Source of the DNA: Nocardia asiatica NBRC 100129
Lineage (GTDB): Bacteria > Actinomycetota > Actinomycetes > Mycobacteriales > Mycobacteriaceae
Assembly: GCF_000308415.1 (NCBI RefSeq)
Contig: NZ_BAFS01000474.1
Location: 16,193-80,192, forward strand
Length of the DNA: 64,000 bases
Reading direction: 5' to 3'
The notes under the pieces were generated by a model. It saw only the letters and a list, made by a program, of their open reading frames with translations. It was not told the origin of the DNA and searched no databases. Position numbers and translations under genes: made by a program. Positions 26,504 to 35,321 of this stretch are shown in pieces. Each line of letters opens with the position of its first letter. Position 1 is the first letter of the stretch.

Positions 26504-26851
26504 CTATTCGAATGCGCGTTGCGGAGGTATCGGGCGGCGGCGCTGCCTCCGCCTACGAGTCGGACGTCGGCGATCGGCTGTTTGCGGTTTCGCAGGATCT
26601 GGCGCCGCACGGGCGTGGGGACGGCGCGCGGTCGACTGAATTGCCGCAGCGATGTCGCTTGCGGTCAGGTACCACGATCGGCCGGCTTTGTGGCCTGGCA
26701 GGCGTCCCTTTCTCAGCTGTTCTTCGTACCAGCGTGTGGACTTCCGCAACGCCTGAGCGCCAACTGCCACGGGATATGTCGGCTCATGCAGCAGATCGTT
26801 GGCACCATTTTCCGACGGATCCGCTGATCCGGCGTTTCCATGCTCGCTCAT
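26504..26851 (-). CDS. Small Xis/MerR-like DNA-binding protein
   Basis: A 115-aa protein. Residues about 25-75 read YPVAVGAQALRKSTRWYEEQ then GRLPGHKAGRSWYLTASDI, the layout of excisionase-type or HTH_17 winged helices. A strongly basic Arg/Pro-rich C-terminus follows. Start ATG 26851 is preferred; an in-frame ATG at 26929 would add 26 residues. Such proteins direct excision or transcription of mobile elements, and the position beside repeats at 26175-26251 fits. The target is not known. Confidence 0.6.
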   Translation of the reverse strand: MSEHGNAGSADPSENGANDLLHEPTYPVAVGAQALRKSTRWYEEQLRKGRLPGHKAGRSWYLTASDIAAAIQSTARRPHARAAPDPAKPQTADRRRPTRRRRQRRRPIPPQRAFE

Positions 26852-27093
26852 TTCCCAGACCTGCCTGCCATTTCTGCCAGCATCAGATAGGAAATTAAGG
26901 ACGAGCTGGCGAGCGACTACGAGAGTCACTGCATCCAGAATACCTGCGGGGCCGATGCGACTAATTCAACGAAGGTCGCCAGTCCGCCGCATCCCGGCCA
27001 GACCACGAATGCCCCGCGCGTCGCGAAAAATCGATCGTGGGTGCACACAGCAGCATGGACATCGCTTCACACGTCATTTCGTGGAGGATGCAG

Positions 27094-27918
27094 CTAGGCC
27101 ACCTCGATGTTGGGTCCGCAGTATGGCACCGGAAGCGCGGTGACCAGCAATACGTCTCCAGTCTGACTGATCTCTGACATGGTCAGGCTGTAGGAGATCA
27201 GCTCTCCGGTATCGGTGTTGCGCCAGTGGAGCTGGTCTCCGGTGTTGCGGCCGTAGGAAATACTGATGCTGCTGGACCAGAGCCGGGCGAACGTACTGTT
27301 GGGACGCAGCCGTCGCATCAAGTCTCGGGCCTGCTCCGAAGTCCGGTAACGCCCGAGTACTGCTTTGGTGGTAGCGACCGAATGAGCAGCCTCCCGATCC
27401 CAATCGACTACCGTGTCTCGCGCAGCCGGACTGAACAGCCATACCGGCACCGACTCGCTCGAATCCAGCCCAGGCAGTGCTGACCGGAACGAATCATTAC
27501 AGGCCAAAACGTTCCACATAGGATCCATGTAGGCCCCGAGCACTCCCCGTTCCTCAAGGGCATGGATATGGGTCATCAGTCCGCCGTTCTCCCGAACGAG
27601 CCGACGAAGGTTCTCGGCGGGAGCGAGATCTTCGGCGGGAGCGCGAAGCTCGAGAAGGTGACGTGCTTGCGCAGCGTCCAGCCGGTATCCCCGGATGAGC
27701 TTGTCGAGCGTTTCCAGGCTGGGTACCCGCTCGCCGCTTTCGATTTGGCTCAAGTAGGACGCACTGACCCTGGTGCGCTCGTAGCTCCCGACACGTGACA
27801 GCCCCAGGTGATCTCTGATCATCCAGCATGTCGTCGACAGCGTCGGTATGCTCGGCTGCGCGCTGCGACTGGGCTGGCGGTGTGCTGGACGCCGACTCAA
27901 GCGAACTCCCCCTCTCAT
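27094..27918 (-). CDS. XRE-MmyB-like transcriptional regulator
   Basis: A 274-aa regulator: helix-turn-helix near residues 35-70 (SASYLSQIESGERVPSLETL) followed by a MmyB-like ligand-binding domain with LGAYMDPMWNVLACNDSF and a C-terminal beta-rich end (LHWRNTDTGELISYSL). ATG 27918 has GGAG eight bases upstream; ATG 27822 is a shorter alternative that begins at the HTH. It is divergent from the short-chain dehydrogenase gene at 28154, a pairing common for this family, so it probably controls that gene. Confidence 0.85.
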   Translation of the reverse strand: MRGGVRLSRRPAHRQPSRSAQPSIPTLSTTCWMIRDHLGLSRVGSYERTRVSASYLSQIESGERVPSLETLDKLIRGYRLDAAQARHLLELRAPAEDLAPAENLRRLVRENGGLMTHIHALEERGVLGAYMDPMWNVLACNDSFRSALPGLDSSESVPVWLFSPAARDTVVDWDREAAHSVATTKAVLGRYRTSEQARDLMRRLRPNSTFARLWSSSISISYGRNTGDQLHWRNTDTGELISYSLTMSEISQTGDVLLVTALPVPYCGPNIEVA

Positions 27919-28153
27919 GCAATGATCTCCGCTACGGTTAGCGCGGGAGGCTCGACCAACAATCGCCCCCGCGGGTTACCTCAGACCTGCTGAGCCGCAA
28001 CAGGTTGCTGCGGCCTGGCGGTCCTTTCTGCTCAACCTTTGCCGCCCGCCCGCCGGGCGTCAATATCACAATCTTTGATACCTGCGCACCCGCCACCAAG
28101 CTTTGGCAGCCGTTAGTGTGCAAGAAGTCGATCATGCACAGATGGGGGATCCG
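27919..28153. promoter_or_regulatory. Divergent promoter region, regulator/dehydrogenase
   Basis: The 235 bases between the two divergent genes must hold both promoters and probably the regulator's operator. An AT-rich stretch (TATCACAATCTTTGATA) near 28063-28079 is an imperfect palindrome and a plausible operator. Confidence 0.45.
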
Positions 28154-29011
28154 GTGAGCACAATCGAGTTGAGGACCGGGACGTTAGCTGGCAAGACAGC
28201 GATCATCACAGGAGCCAGCCGCGGCATAGGTGCCGCGATCGCGATACGGCTGGCCGCGGAGGAAGCCAACGTGACGATGATCGGCCGCACCGCCCAGGCA
28301 CATCCCAAGTATCGCGGCACCATCCACACCGCGGCCGCCGAAGCGGAGGCCGCCGGCGGGGATGTCCTGCCGATCGCGGCCGACGTCCGCGATGACAAGG
28401 CAATGGCGGATGCTGTGCAGCGGACCATCGAGCGGTTCGGCGGTATCGACATGTTGCTGAACGTGGCAGCGGTGATCGAACCAGCACCTGTAGCGACACT
28501 GACGATGAACCAATATGACTACATGCAGGACATTAACTGTCGCGCAACGCTGTTGATGACGAAGCTATGTCTGCCAGCGCTTCAACTCTCAGCGCAGGCC
28601 GGTCGAGCACCCCATGTCCTGAATATCTCCCCACCGTTGAACATGGCTGCTGAGCAGATCGGTAGGTTCCCCGGATACACCGTCAGCAAGTACGGCACCT
28701 CCTTGCTGACCATCGGAATGGCTCATCAGTTCACTGATCTGGGCATCGCAGTCAACTCACTGTGGCCACGCACCACGATCGACACCGCGGCCGTGCGGAA
28801 CAAGCTCGGCGGCGATCAAGTCGCGGCGACGTCACGCAACGTGTGGGTTATGGCTGATGCAGCACTGCTCGTGCTTACACGCTCGGCCTGTACCGGCGAG
28901 CTGCTGCTCGATGACGAAGTGCTCGCCAACCACGGAGTGACCGATCTGGAGAAGTACCGCGTGACTCCTGGAACAGGCCCGCTGACCAACGACATCTTCA
29001 TCGATGACTAG
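28154..29011 (+). CDS. Short-chain dehydrogenase/reductase
   Basis: A 285-aa classical SDR. The NAD(P)-binding motif is ITGASRGIGAAI near residue 20, with NVAA near 100 and the active-site pair Ser in LNISPP and YTVSK (Tyr-Lys) near 190. The C-terminal pattern resembles HSDL2-like SDRs. I chose GTG 28154, which has GGGGGA upstream; ATG 28142 and TTG 28103 are in-frame alternatives. Divergent from the MmyB-like regulator, it is probably under its control. The substrate is unknown. Confidence 0.88.
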   Translation: MSTIELRTGTLAGKTAIITGASRGIGAAIAIRLAAEEANVTMIGRTAQAHPKYRGTIHTAAAEAEAAGGDVLPIAADVRDDKAMADAVQRTIERFGGIDMLLNVAAVIEPAPVATLTMNQYDYMQDINCRATLLMTKLCLPALQLSAQAGRAPHVLNISPPLNMAAEQIGRFPGYTVSKYGTSLLTIGMAHQFTDLGIAVNSLWPRTTIDTAAVRNKLGGDQVAATSRNVWVMADAALLVLTRSACTGELLLDDEVLANHGVTDLEKYRVTPGTGPLTNDIFIDD

Positions 29012-29266
29012 ATCTATCGCCTCGACACAGAGCGACACCCTGACCCAGCTCGCACATGTTCGGCCGCGCACATGTGGAATACACTGTGCGCCAATATGAT
29101 TTGCGCCACCTTCGGGGCGCCGATAGCCGGTTCACGGTGAAACGATTGGCTTCGTTGCCATAGCCTGGCCTGTTAGGCAGCCACGAAGCGTCCCGCGAGT
29201 CTGCACTTCCATCGATGCACCGCGCACGCTCCCGAGGCTGTTGGAAGCCAAGTAAAGGCGTATGCG

Positions 29267-30025
29267 ATGGTTGAGGATGACGATCTACCCGTACTGGCCA
29301 GGCTACTTCGGGCCGAGCGCGAAGCCGCCCAACTGACGCGCGAAGAAGCTGCCCAGATTATCAAAGTCTCGAAGGGCTTGATCTACGCGTGGGAGCGCAA
29401 AGGGCGGACTCCCTCAGCCGAGACACTCGAGGCATTCTTGAACGGCCTCGAAGTCCCTCAGTGGCGAAGACCCAAGTACGCCGCGCTGGCACAGCCGCTG
29501 CTCAACCAGCTCAACTGGGACATGTCGCCGGTCGTCACTCCGGACGATCAGCTCGGCTTGGACCGCAACCTCGACCCCGCCTGCTACCACGACGACGCCT
29601 TCGACCTGTATGCCGCCAACGGGCCACTGCTTGACCGGTTCCCCGGGCTCGTCGCCCCCGAACCCGATGCCACAGTGCGGCCGAACTTGCTCGAGTGGGT
29701 GGTCCGCGATCCTGCCGCGAAGAAGGTGATCGGGAACTGGGAGGAGCGGGCCACCGTCATGGCCAACGCCTTTCTCATCGTCGCGCCAGGCCGGATCCCC
29801 GAGCGACGCATCCAGCAGATCATCACCTCCTGCGAGCAAGCACCCGAATGGCCGGAAATCTCCAGGATCCGCGCCACCGACGAGCACGTCCTCAACCAAC
29901 GGATTTATCTCTGGGACCCGGAGACCGAGTGCTACGAGAACCGCATCATCACCGCCTACACCTTCAAATACCCCCCGCGTCCGTACAACGTGCTCGTATT
30001 GCAGGCAACAGTGCCGCAAAGCTGA
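29267..30025 (+). CDS. XRE-MmyB-like transcriptional regulator
   Basis: A 252-aa regulator with an N-terminal HTH (REEAAQIIKVSKGLIYAWERK, residues 25-45) and a C-terminal domain like that of MmyB-type proteins, including LLEWVVRDPAAKKVIGNW. It is a distant relative of the regulator at 27094-27918 in general layout only. It stands alone with a 250-base upstream region (29012-29266) in which I see no gene. The ligand and targets are unknown. Confidence 0.8.
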   Translation: MVEDDDLPVLARLLRAEREAAQLTREEAAQIIKVSKGLIYAWERKGRTPSAETLEAFLNGLEVPQWRRPKYAALAQPLLNQLNWDMSPVVTPDDQLGLDRNLDPACYHDDAFDLYAANGPLLDRFPGLVAPEPDATVRPNLLEWVVRDPAAKKVIGNWEERATVMANAFLIVAPGRIPERRIQQIITSCEQAPEWPEISRIRATDEHVLNQRIYLWDPETECYENRIITAYTFKYPPRPYNVLVLQATVPQS

Positions 30026-30109
30026 CCAGCGCCGGGCCGCCTCGGAAGCCATCACGCCGATACCACGGCGGCGGCGTCGACGACTGCGGCGGCAGGGTTG
30101 ACACGTCGG

Positions 30110-30766
30110 TCATGCGTGTCGCTTGCGCCGGGTGATGCGGTGCGGTTGCGCTCTCAAATGCTCGGCGTCGTTCGCGCGGACCAACACCCACCGCGACCCT
30201 TCGGCCTCTGCAGACTGGTGGCGAGCCGGGCGCAGCTGCCATTCGGTGATCGCGGTGTGGTCGACCTCGATCGAGGCATGCGCGCGGGAGTACGTTCCTT
30301 CCAGGAAGTACTGGGCCGCGGCGAGCGCGGTGGATTGGTGGCAGACCACCACAACCGTCTCGCCGGGATGCCTCCCCGCGATCAACTCCAACTCCCGCCC
30401 CACCCGTGGTGCCCACTGCCCCCACAGCTGCCCACCTTCACCACCCGACATCGCGCGCTCGACCGGATTCCCGTGCGCCGGCCCGAGCGGAGTCGTCTCG
30501 ACCGATAGCCCCAGCAGCTGGGCCACGATCGTGGCGGTTTGCGCCGCCCGGCGTATGCCGGTGCTGTACACGCGGCTGACTTGCAGGCTCGATTGCTCGG
30601 CGGCCAACCGCTCCGCCAGCCTCGCGGCTTGGCTTCTGCCCGTCGCGCTTAGTCTACGCTCGGTCTCTTCGCCCTCGGCGACTCCGGCGGCGTGGGTCTC
30701 ACCGTGGGCGCAGCGAATAAGCAGCAGCCGTACTCCGGCACGCGCACCCCCGTCGCATCGGTCCAC
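30110..30766 (-). CDS. Histidine phosphatase family protein
   Basis: A phosphatase of the phosphoglycerate mutase-like family, about 218 aa. The signature is LLLIRCAHGETHA, where two residues (Cys-Ala) are inserted relative to the usual RHGE. Other landmarks are VYSTGIRRAAQTATIVAQ and the second His in VVVVCHQSTAL. No clear start with a ribosome-binding site is seen: GTG 30766 is taken, but the frame is open to 30904. It is convergent with the XRE regulator gene and divergent from the ImuA'-like gene. The substrate is unknown. Confidence 0.75.
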   Translation of the reverse strand: MDRCDGGARAGVRLLLIRCAHGETHAAGVAEGEETERRLSATGRSQAARLAERLAAEQSSLQVSRVYSTGIRRAAQTATIVAQLLGLSVETTPLGPAHGNPVERAMSGGEGGQLWGQWAPRVGRELELIAGRHPGETVVVVCHQSTALAAAQYFLEGTYSRAHASIEVDHTAITEWQLRPARHQSAEAEGSRWVLVRANDAEHLRAQPHRITRRKRHA

Positions 30767-30865
30767 CAATCCGCCACCTACCTGACAATCTCGAAGCTCC
30801 GGACGTTCCCGCCCACCTCCCAACCATCGCCCGCGTCGAACACTCGTCGCCAACAACAGGGCGTT

Positions 30866-30884
30866 GTACAACAGCATGTTGTAC
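30866..30884. promoter_or_regulatory. Perfect 8-bp inverted repeat (operator-like)
   Basis: GTACAACA, spacer GCA, TGTTGTAC: a perfect dyad within the 250-base divergent region between the phosphatase and ImuA'-like genes. This is the right size for a TetR- or XRE-type operator; the regulator is not identified. Confidence 0.5.
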
Positions 30885-31012
30885 CGCCGCGCCAGCCACC
30901 ACATTCGCTAGTCGAAGGCCAGCTGCAATGGCGGCTCGGCCGCAGTTCGGTGACCGTTAGTTATCGATCAGCGTGCCTGTCTCGACGGCCGATCACGCGG
31001 TATGCAATCATT

Positions 31013-31028
31013 TCGCACATATGTTCGA
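31013..31028. promoter_or_regulatory. Near-consensus SOS (LexA) box
   Basis: TCGCACATATGTTCGA differs by one base from the palindrome TCGAACATATGTTCGA, an ideal actinobacterial LexA site (TCGAAC-N4-GTTCGA). It overlaps the likely start of the ImuA'-like gene, so LexA binding would block its expression. Confidence 0.7.
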
Positions 31029-31812
31029 TAGCTCGCAGTTGGAGGGCAGTCAACGGTCCGACGGCACCACAGCCGCAGCACCGCTGACCGACCTCCCACG
31101 TACCGAGCAACTCGCGCTCCTGCGCGCCCGCATGGACGCCATCCACGGCCGAGTCGGCGCCCGCGAAGCCCCACCGATGCCCACCACCGCACCAGCGAAC
31201 ACACTGCCGATCCCCGGGGCACTGGGTGAGGCGCTGCCCGCCGGTGGCCTACCGCGCGGATCGCTGATCGCTTGCACCGGACGCCTCGGCCCTCTCCTCG
31301 GATTGCTCGCCGCGGCCACCGCCGCCGGGGAATGGACCGCCGTCCTCGGCTGCCCGCGGCTGGGGTTGCTCGCCGTCGCGGAGATGGGCGGAAACCTGTC
31401 CCGCCTGGCCCACATCTCCAACCCGGGTGACGACCCCCTCGATGTCGCCGCCATCCTCCTCGACGGCCTTCCCCTCGTCGTACTCGACCACCCCGCCACC
31501 CCAGCCGCCACCCGCACACGAGCGGTCCTCGCCCGGCTTCGCAGCCATGACGCCATCCTGGTCACCACCCACACCGGCTGGGCCCGCCCCGACCTGGAAA
31601 TCCACAGCGAACTTCTCGAGTGCGAGGGGATCGGCCGCGGACGCGGACGGCTGCGATCGATGACCTACACGATCCAGGTTTCCGGCCGCACAGCGCGCCG
31701 CCCACGCAGCACCTCACTACGACTGGGCGCTGCCGGGACGCAGCGATCGTGCTGGACCCGCCGACCAGCCGACCCCCACACCGCTACTACCGCGATCAGC
31801 CGGACGGGGTGA
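31021..31812 (+). CDS. ImuA'-like RecA-fold protein
   Basis: A protein of up to 263 aa resembling ImuA' of the mycobacterial DNA-damage mutasome: LPIPGALGEALPAGGLPRGS near residue 60, GLLAAATAAGEWTAVLG, then DDPLDVAAILLDGLPLVVL. The P-loop is not canonical, as in known ImuA' proteins. The overlapping SOS box at 31013 supports damage induction. ATG 31021 lies in that box; later starts are possible. No ImuB or DnaE2 gene follows; instead an unknown 109-aa protein starts three bases after the stop. It may act with the chromosomal mutasome or alone. Confidence 0.75.
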   Translation: MFDSSQLEGSQRSDGTTAAAPLTDLPRTEQLALLRARMDAIHGRVGAREAPPMPTTAPANTLPIPGALGEALPAGGLPRGSLIACTGRLGPLLGLLAAATAAGEWTAVLGCPRLGLLAVAEMGGNLSRLAHISNPGDDPLDVAAILLDGLPLVVLDHPATPAATRTRAVLARLRSHDAILVTTHTGWARPDLEIHSELLECEGIGRGRGRLRSMTYTIQVSGRTARRPRSTSLRLGAAGTQRSCWTRRPADPHTATTAISRTG

Positions 31813-31814
31813 CC

Positions 31815-32144
31815 ATGAACGAATCCGGATCATCCCACCACGCCAGCACCAGAATGCTCACCCCTCCACGCAGGGTCCTCGTCGACCCCCGGCGAATATG
31901 GGTACCTCCAACTCGCAGTCCCGCCCGAACGGTGCCGTTCACTCTCGGAGAGAAAGCCGCCGCCCTGGATCTACGCATGGGCGAGACATGGATTCCCGCG
32001 CTCGGCTACCGGTGGGCACGCCTGCGGTTCGGGACTGAGCCCGTATGGTTTCTCGAAGTCGAACTCGAACTCCGGTCGGTCAACGGCCACGTCGCACTCA
32101 CCGTCCGACAATGGGTGCCCTGGGACTCCGTCAAGCCGGCGTGA
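31815..32144 (+). CDS. Unknown small protein in the ImuA'-like operon
   Basis: A 109-aa protein starting at ATG 31815, two bases after the upstream stop, so it is in the same transcript. The second half is (LDLRMGETWIPALGYRW, then FGTEPVWFLEVELELRSVN) beta-rich and ordered-looking; the first 45 residues are basic. It occupies the place where ImuB would be expected. No family is recognised. Confidence 0.6.
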   Translation: MNESGSSHHASTRMLTPPRRVLVDPRRIWVPPTRSPARTVPFTLGEKAAALDLRMGETWIPALGYRWARLRFGTEPVWFLEVELELRSVNGHVALTVRQWVPWDSVKPA

Positions 32145-32395
32145 GTAACCAACCCCGTTCGCTCGTGACTAGATCGCGTCCGCACATTCTCCTGCCACGT
32201 CGCGTGCGATCGAGGTTAGCCGAGTATCAGGGTCGCCCTGATGACATCGTGCCCGCAGTCGCAACGCGCGCACAGCGCCCCGGAATGAGTGGCACTGGAG
32301 CTAGGCTTGCTCTGTGGAACATGCGATCGCCGCCTCACCACGATCCGTACAGCTCCGCTGGACGGAGCCGTACGCCTGATGGTGCACCGCCCCAT
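32145..32395. other. Uncertain upstream part of the next gene
   Basis: The frame of the following gene is open through this stretch back to 32045, but that part is Arg/Pro-rich, overlaps the previous gene and looks non-coding. A promoter for the next gene probably lies here; no clear motif is seen. Confidence 0.4.
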
Positions 32396-34177
32396 ATGAA
32401 TCATGTATCGCTGTCCGGCCTGATCGGTCGCCATCATTTCCAGCAGCACCAGATCCCAATTCCCGACGCGATCGAACGCGCGACCACACTGCTGATCCCA
32501 GCGCCGTCCGGAAAGTGGCATGTCCCCGGCGGCTGCAGGTACGCACGTGAGCATGCGGGCCAGTCGGTGCCACTGCTCGAGGTCAGGTGGGGCGATCTGT
32601 GCGGCAACTGCGCCCCCACGCAAGATGTTGATCCACTGCACACTTGCGCCCTGCGTTCCGTTGCCACTCTCTCCGAGATGAGCGCGGCCGTCAGTGCGTT
32701 CGCTGAAGAACTGGCCGACCCTGGCAGGTCTTTCGAATGGCTCGACTACGCCCGTCGCCGGGCCGGGCGACCCATCACCGACGAGTCATTGCCAGCTTTG
32801 ACCGCCCCTATGCGTGGCGTCCGCGGGTGGGCCCGCACTGTCGCGGCTGTCAACCGCGCTGCCCTGGAATACTCGGGCCAGTTCGACGCCCTGCTGGCGC
32901 AGCTCGCCGAGCGGCTCGGCACCGACTCCGAGGACGGGCTGTTCGATCGCGCAATCGATATCGTCGCCACTGAAACACCGGCCTGCGCCGAAAGCGAACA
33001 GCTCCAGAGGATCACCTGCGCCGCCGATCCGAACCATCGAGCCTACGTTGCGAAAAACCGCGGCTTCGACGCGTGGACATACGTCGCCGACCTCTGGCTG
33101 GGCGCACACCGGCAGGGGACCAACCATCCCGACATCATCACCGCACGCGCCAAACAATCTCTTGCCGAACGTCTCCCCCACGTCCGCGACTTGACCCAAT
33201 TGCCTATTGACCCGAAGGTGGCACCGCACCCTGCCGATACTCCGCAGAGCTGGGCCGACCGCGTCCTCGCTGTCCTTCGCGACCGCACGGTCACCGTGTG
33301 GATTGAGCGGGCCGAGATGACCCTTCACAGCCTGCGCGACGCACACCGCACAAGCAGCAACGCCGAGCCGGACCGCGCGCTGCTGGTTACCGGATGGCCC
33401 CTGCACCACGACTCCTGTGCACGCTTGGCCTACCTGAGCCAATACCCAATGCTGCTGGCGCCCTTACGGATCGTCGGCAGCGCCGACTGGCAATTTCCTT
33501 CCACCGAGACCTGTGTGGCAATACTGCGGGTGCCCGAAGCCGCCGCCGAGCAAGCCCACGCCGTCTCCAGCAACATCCGCTCCACTGTCTTGGCAGCCGG
33601 CACCGACCCCCTCGTCGCGGCGTCCCGGCTGTTGCGCGACTTCGGAGTCGTCGTCCATCCGATTGATTTGCCACCGACGGCCCGGCCATCGCGGCTGGTC
33701 GAATCGGAACGAACCCGGCTGGCCATCGCGATCACCGACACACCCTTCCAAGCACACCCCAGGCCATTCGCCCATGGCGCCGACCTTCCCCCGCATGTCC
33801 ACGACCGCGGCGGCGAATGGACACCATGGACAGCACGCGACGCCTTCCACCGCCGTGGTTCGGTCTTCATCCCTGGCATCGATGATCTCGAGCGGTTCGC
33901 CGTAGGTTTCGTCCAATCAGAGATGTACGACACTCTCGAGGTCCAGGTGCGGCTCCAAATACCCGCAGGAACGGCCCCGCGTGTACAGCGCTATTCGAAC
34001 CAGGTGCCGGCCATCGAAAACCCACCCACTCTCACACAGGCTGGGCTGATCGATGTCCCCGCCATCCTGCACGGCCTTACCGACGACCACACAACCCTGC
34101 TGCTCGAGATCGACCCGTGCCGCGACCCGATCCACGTGCCCCTGAACTACATCGCCATGCTGCAATTCCTGCGCTGA
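32396..34177 (+). CDS. Large protein of unknown function
   Basis: A soluble protein of 593 aa from ATG 32396 (frame open to 32045; ATG 32285 is an alternative). Near its start lies CRYAREHAGQ...WGDLCGNCAP, a Cys pattern that could bind zinc. The rest, including LRDRTVTVWIERAEMTLHSL and FAVGFVQSEMYDTLEVQ, matches nothing I recognise. No membrane segment or signal peptide. It ends 19 bases from the convergent ImmA/IrrE gene. It may belong with the ImuA'-like genes, but a gap of 250 bases separates them. Confidence 0.75.
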   Translation: MNHVSLSGLIGRHHFQQHQIPIPDAIERATTLLIPAPSGKWHVPGGCRYAREHAGQSVPLLEVRWGDLCGNCAPTQDVDPLHTCALRSVATLSEMSAAVSAFAEELADPGRSFEWLDYARRRAGRPITDESLPALTAPMRGVRGWARTVAAVNRAALEYSGQFDALLAQLAERLGTDSEDGLFDRAIDIVATETPACAESEQLQRITCAADPNHRAYVAKNRGFDAWTYVADLWLGAHRQGTNHPDIITARAKQSLAERLPHVRDLTQLPIDPKVAPHPADTPQSWADRVLAVLRDRTVTVWIERAEMTLHSLRDAHRTSSNAEPDRALLVTGWPLHHDSCARLAYLSQYPMLLAPLRIVGSADWQFPSTETCVAILRVPEAAAEQAHAVSSNIRSTVLAAGTDPLVAASRLLRDFGVVVHPIDLPPTARPSRLVESERTRLAIAITDTPFQAHPRPFAHGADLPPHVHDRGGEWTPWTARDAFHRRGSVFIPGIDDLERFAVGFVQSEMYDTLEVQVRLQIPAGTAPRVQRYSNQVPAIENPPTLTQAGLIDVPAILHGLTDDHTTLLLEIDPCRDPIHVPLNYIAMLQFLR

Positions 34178-34196
34178 GCGCGACAACGGCATCCGC

Positions 34197-35321
34197 CTAG
34201 CTGGAGCTTGAACCGAGAGCGTAGACCGATCCAGTGGTCGGTTTGCCGCCGCGGTTTTCGTAAGGCGTGGGCACCACCGATCGCAGCACGGCCGGGGGAA
34301 TTGCGAGGGCGTCGGCGGCGGCGCGGTACGGCCGCGACCCGAACCGTCGGCTGAGAAGTGTCCACAGCAGCAACGGACTCTCGTTGCCGACCTCCACAGG
34401 TTCTTCTCGTCGCCATCCTTTGGCCGACAACTGCACGAACAATGACCGTTTGCGGCTGTCGGTGATCAACTCCAGCGCTGAAGCCCTCATGATCAGCGCT
34501 TGCATCGATACACCCCACGTTGCCTTGATCCGTCCGAAGTCGGTCAGGGTCGTCGCGTCGGAGAGAATTTCGACAGCGCGTGACCGGGGCACCAACAAGG
34601 CGGCGGCGAACTTGTTCGCCTCGCCTTCCGGGTCGGCCGCACGGGGACGGAAAGAGTGCAGCACCAAATGTCCCACCTCGTGCGCGATCGTGAATCGCTG
34701 CCGATCGCCGTGAGTTCCAGGGAAGAATCCCACCAGGGCACTCGCGCCCAGACCGCCCCAATACGACGCGCCGAAATGCCCGCCCCCCGCGGGCGCCTCA
34801 TCACCGTCGATGTGCGGAGGAACGATGGGGGCCACCGCGACGCCTGCACGTTCCAGTGCTCGCGTCAGGTGGGGAATCGGCGCGTCCGGAGCGAGCCGCA
34901 GCGATTCCCGCGTCTGGTCGGCCAACTCGTTGATCTCGTCGTCACTAACCGATTCCTGAGTGACGAAAGGTAGGTCGGCGACAGGATACTTGCTCTCGGT
35001 GATCAGCCCGTCGGACACGCGGTAGCTCTCGCGATACCAGCGATGTATCCGGCGAGTCATCGTGATGCTCGCGCCTGCCAGCTTGCGAAAGCGCAGCGAA
35101 TCCAGCGGAATCGCGTTCGACTCGACGTAGAAGAAGCTCAGCGGTGTCCCGGTCGCTGTCGCGATGACTTCCAGCTCCGCGTCGGTTACATCGCGGAACT
35201 GATTCTCGGCATCGGATAACCGCGACTGTCCCAACCCCGTCATCTCAGCAAGCTGCTTCTGCGTGAACCCGAATAGCTCACGCAGCGCGCGTATCCGTTC
35301 ACCCGGAGACGCCGCGAGCAT
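34197..35321 (-). CDS. XRE-ImmA/IrrE metalloprotease
   Basis: A 374-aa protein: N-terminal XRE helix-turn-helix (FTQKQLAEMTGLGQSRLSDAE) and a zinc-protease domain with HExxH in FTIAHEVGHLVLHSF, followed by EGEANKFAAALLVP, the typical ImmA/IrrE downstream motif. Such proteins sense damage or stress and cleave a partner repressor, often inducing mobile elements. The gene overlaps the upstream partner (35299-35940) by 23 bases, so they are co-translated. ATG 35321 preferred; GTG/ATG 35345 is also in frame. Confidence 0.9.
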   Translation of the reverse strand: MLAASPGERIRALRELFGFTQKQLAEMTGLGQSRLSDAENQFRDVTDAELEVIATATGTPLSFFYVESNAIPLDSLRFRKLAGASITMTRRIHRWYRESYRVSDGLITESKYPVADLPFVTQESVSDDEINELADQTRESLRLAPDAPIPHLTRALERAGVAVAPIVPPHIDGDEAPAGGGHFGASYWGGLGASALVGFFPGTHGDRQRFTIAHEVGHLVLHSFRPRAADPEGEANKFAAALLVPRSRAVEILSDATTLTDFGRIKATWGVSMQALIMRASALELITDSRKRSLFVQLSAKGWRREEPVEVGNESPLLLWTLLSRRFGSRPYRAAADALAIPPAVLRSVVPTPYENRGGKPTTGSVYALGSSSS

